Positions 47,351 through 48,949 of a DNA stretch of 48,949 bases are shown one piece after another. The stretch is from positions 1 to 48,949 of the forward strand of contig DATGKK010000084.1 in the NCBI GenBank assembly GCA_035294725.1, in the 5' to 3' direction. The stretch's first letter is position 1. Every line of letters begins with the position of its first letter. Under the pieces are notes generated by a model. The model was not told where the DNA came from, ran no database searches, and saw only the letters and a program-made list of their open reading frames with translations. A program made the translations under genes and the position numbers. The DNA comes from DATGKK01 sp035294725. GTDB taxonomy: Bacteria > Actinomycetota > Acidimicrobiia > Acidimicrobiales > Bog-793.

Positions 47351-48226
47351 CTACTCGATCGCCCACTCGTCCCCGGCGGCGACCCGTCCCGTGCTGGCGA
47401 CGCTGGCGTAGGCGCCGGCGCAGGACCACCTGCCGAGACCCGGGATCTCGATGCGGTTGTGTCCGCCGAGCGTCCTCAGTATCTCGTTGTCCCGGGGCAG
47501 GTCGGCCTGGGCGAGCGTCGTCATGATGCAGCGCATGGTCGGGACGATCACGAGGGCTGCGAGCTCGGGGCCGAGGCGCACCGTCGCTCCGGCCCAGCCG
47601 TTCTCGGCGAAGGGCTCGAGGTCGCCCTCGAGCAGCACGTTCGGGCGGTAGCGCGCCACCTCGACGCGGCTGGCCGGCTGCAAGGCTCGTAGGTGCGTGA
47701 GGGTGGGCACGGCGAGGAGGTGGAGCGCCGCGACGTCGAAGAAGGTCCCGGCGGGCGCCGCGATCGCGTTGGGGTGCTCGGCGAGGGTGCCCTCGGCCTC
47801 GTCGCCCGCGATCGCCACTGCGGCCAGCTGCTCGTCGGGCATGACACCGTCGGGCCACACCGCGACGAAGGAGTTGCCTTCAGGGGCTGTTGCCGTGAGC
47901 CGGACCGGGCGACCGAGGAGTACGGACAGGCGCCGATCGACCTCCGGGTCGTCGCTTCGCACTTCGGTGCCGTCGGGCAGCTCGATCGCGACGGGCGCAG
48001 GCGCGTCGGCGCCGGGCGGCGACAGGTATCGAGCCGCGCAGTGCAGCAGCCCGCCCCACAGACGGGGGTGCTTGGCACTTGCCACCTTTCCGGACTCGGC
48101 GTCGACCACGGCGTAGGTGCGGTCGCCGGCCAAGCCCCGCTCGGTGACGGCCGCCTGTTCGACGGGCTCGCCCCGCATCGACTTGATCGGGTACCGCCAC
48201 AGCTCGAAGATCGTCCCGCTCGGCAT
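47351..48226 (-). CDS. MOSC-domain protein with N-terminal beta-barrel
   Basis: 291 residues. The N-terminal MOSC_N barrel (TIFELWRYPIKSMRGEPVEQ and GLAGDRTYAVVDAESGKVAS) precedes the MOSC core with FAENGWAGATVRLG and the conserved Cys in PTMRCIMTTL, the residue that binds molybdenum-cofactor sulfur in family members. LPRDNEILRTLGGHNRI and a C-terminal WSCAGAYASV follow. Known relatives include YcbX- and mARC-like enzymes that reduce N-hydroxylated compounds. ATG 48226 has a GAGGAG Shine-Dalgarno. Confidence 0.88.
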   Translation of the reverse strand: MPSGTIFELWRYPIKSMRGEPVEQAAVTERGLAGDRTYAVVDAESGKVASAKHPRLWGGLLHCAARYLSPPGADAPAPVAIELPDGTEVRSDDPEVDRRLSVLLGRPVRLTATAPEGNSFVAVWPDGVMPDEQLAAVAIAGDEAEGTLAEHPNAIAAPAGTFFDVAALHLLAVPTLTHLRALQPASRVEVARYRPNVLLEGDLEPFAENGWAGATVRLGPELAALVIVPTMRCIMTTLAQADLPRDNEILRTLGGHNRIEIPGLGRWSCAGAYASVASTGRVAAGDEWAIE

Positions 48227-48620
48227 GTGGCGCTCCTCTCGGCTGGCCGCCCAACGTTACGTGGGCGCTCCCACGAGCCGGATCACTGCGAGGCGTCCGA
48301 GGTGTCGCCGGGTGGGGATCCGTCCGACCCGCCCCGGCCCGTTCCGGGCACGGCGGCGACCGGCTTCTGGGTGGAGACTGCAGAGCAGCGCGATGCCGCC
48401 TGGGGCGGTGGGCCGAGCTGTCGTGGAAGCGGCCTCGCCGAGCTTGGCCGGGGCCGCGAGCAGGGCGAGCGGCCTGGGCGAGCGGCCATCGGGGACAGGG
48501 GTTCGCGATGGCGCTGCGAGGGTCCGGTCCGGCTGGCAGCCCGGCGGTTGTTCCCGCCCCGGGCTCCCCTTTGGCGGGCCGGGAGGGGCGGGCCGGTGTG
48601 CCGGCCCTACTTGGGTGGCG
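48227..48620. other. 394-nt stretch without a supported gene
   Basis: This holds the MOSC Shine-Dalgarno at its left end and the 3' side of the EAL gene at its right end. I see no credible ORF, tRNA or clear terminator in it. Confidence 0.5.
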
Positions 48621-48949
48621 CTAGGCGAGGGGCGCCGGCCGCCCGAACAGGTAGCCCTGGGCGGCCTCGATGCCGAGGCTCTCGAGCATCTCGGCCTCCT
48701 CCTCGGTCTCGACGCCTTCGGCGAGGCTGACCGCCCCGGAGCGCTCGGCGAGCGACTTGAGGGCGAAGGCGATGGCCTGCTTCGTGACGTCGGTGTCGAT
48801 GCCGCGCACCACGTCGGTGTCGATCTTGATGATGTCGGCCTGGATGTCGAGCAGCTGGCGGAGGCTGACGAGCCCGGAGCCCGTGTCGTCGAGCGCCACC
48901 CGCACGCCCGAGTCCCTGAGGAGGGACAGTGCCGCCTGAGTGTCGTCGC
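48621..48949 (-). CDS. EAL-domain cyclic-di-GMP phosphodiesterase, C-terminal part (5' end outside window)
   Basis: The visible 108 or so residues are the C-terminal half of an EAL domain: VRVALDDTGSGLVSLRQLLD (the usual DDFGTG, here DDTGSG), ADIIKIDTDVVRGID, then SLAEGVETEEEAEMLESLGI with the catalytic-loop Glu, and AAQGYLFGRPAP. The metal and catalytic Asp/Lys/Glu positions in this part are present, so the domain may be active. The frame runs off the right edge, so any GGDEF or sensor domains are not visible. Confidence 0.9.
   Translation of the reverse strand, partial: DDTQAALSLLRDSGVRVALDDTGSGLVSLRQLLDIQADIIKIDTDVVRGIDTDVTKQAIAFALKSLAERSGAVSLAEGVETEEEAEMLESLGIEAAQGYLFGRPAPLA

Noticed and set aside
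1..48949. CRISPR arrays, IS elements or prophage genes
   Set aside because: No regularly spaced direct repeats, no transposase or integrase with a recognisable catalytic motif and no phage structural genes were found. The accessory signs are limited to toxin-antitoxin genes and remnants in 21-31 kb.

Overview
The window is very GC-rich, densely coded chromosomal DNA from an actinobacterium. The best anchor is a complete Pup-proteasome locus (arc/mpa, dop, pup, prcB, prcA, pafA) followed by tatA, tatC and a helY-type helicase, the gene order known from mycobacteria. The Glu-ended Pup, the absence of pafBC, the DUF4193 protein and the lineage-type hypotheticals suggest a deep-branching group such as Acidimicrobiia. 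That placement is inference; no rRNA or tRNA gene was seen.

Layout. 1-8.6 kb: trmI, a ferredoxin, the proteasome ATPase and the complete pupylation/depupylation/20S core set, with a DUF2007-like gene diverging from pafA. 8.7-16.4 kb: tatA, tatC, helicase, a double-length ThyX-like protein, a candidate structured RNA or long leader, a DUF4193 protein, a helical hypothetical, a GNAT and a Nudix hydrolase. 16.3-21.0 kb: a lineage-type hypothetical, an acyl-CoA dehydrogenase, a class IV PLP enzyme and a stand-alone 5'-3' exonuclease. 21.2-30.1 kb is more accessory: small orphan genes, an RHH antitoxin with a frameshifted Doc toxin, a quinone oxidoreductase overlapping a biotin-carrier/carboxyltransferase fusion, a lipoprotein SGNH hydrolase diverging from an ArsR regulator, a GT-C membrane protein, an intact RHH/PIN toxin-antitoxin pair and a broken RelE toxin. 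30.2-33.9 kb: acyl-CoA ligase, CMD-family and two VOC proteins, with a decayed partial duplicate of the ligase. 34-38.3 kb: an LCP cell-wall ligase and an ABC/FtsX/lipoprotein operon. 38.3-48.9 kb: a tricorn-core protease tail-to-tail with an S9 peptidase, an alpha-fucosidase, a D-aminoacylase, a GNAT, a MOSC protein and the C-terminus of an EAL protein running off the end.

How it fits together. Pup tagging (PafA), ARC unfolding and 20S cleavage yield peptides; the tricorn and S9 peptidases 30 kb away could process such peptides further. At about ten genes a TANNNT -10 hexamer lies 6-7 nt before the start codon, which predicts leaderless mRNAs. The same spacing points to an AUC start for the ABC ATPase. 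Other genes have clear Shine-Dalgarno sites, and many operon neighbours overlap by GTGA or ATGA.
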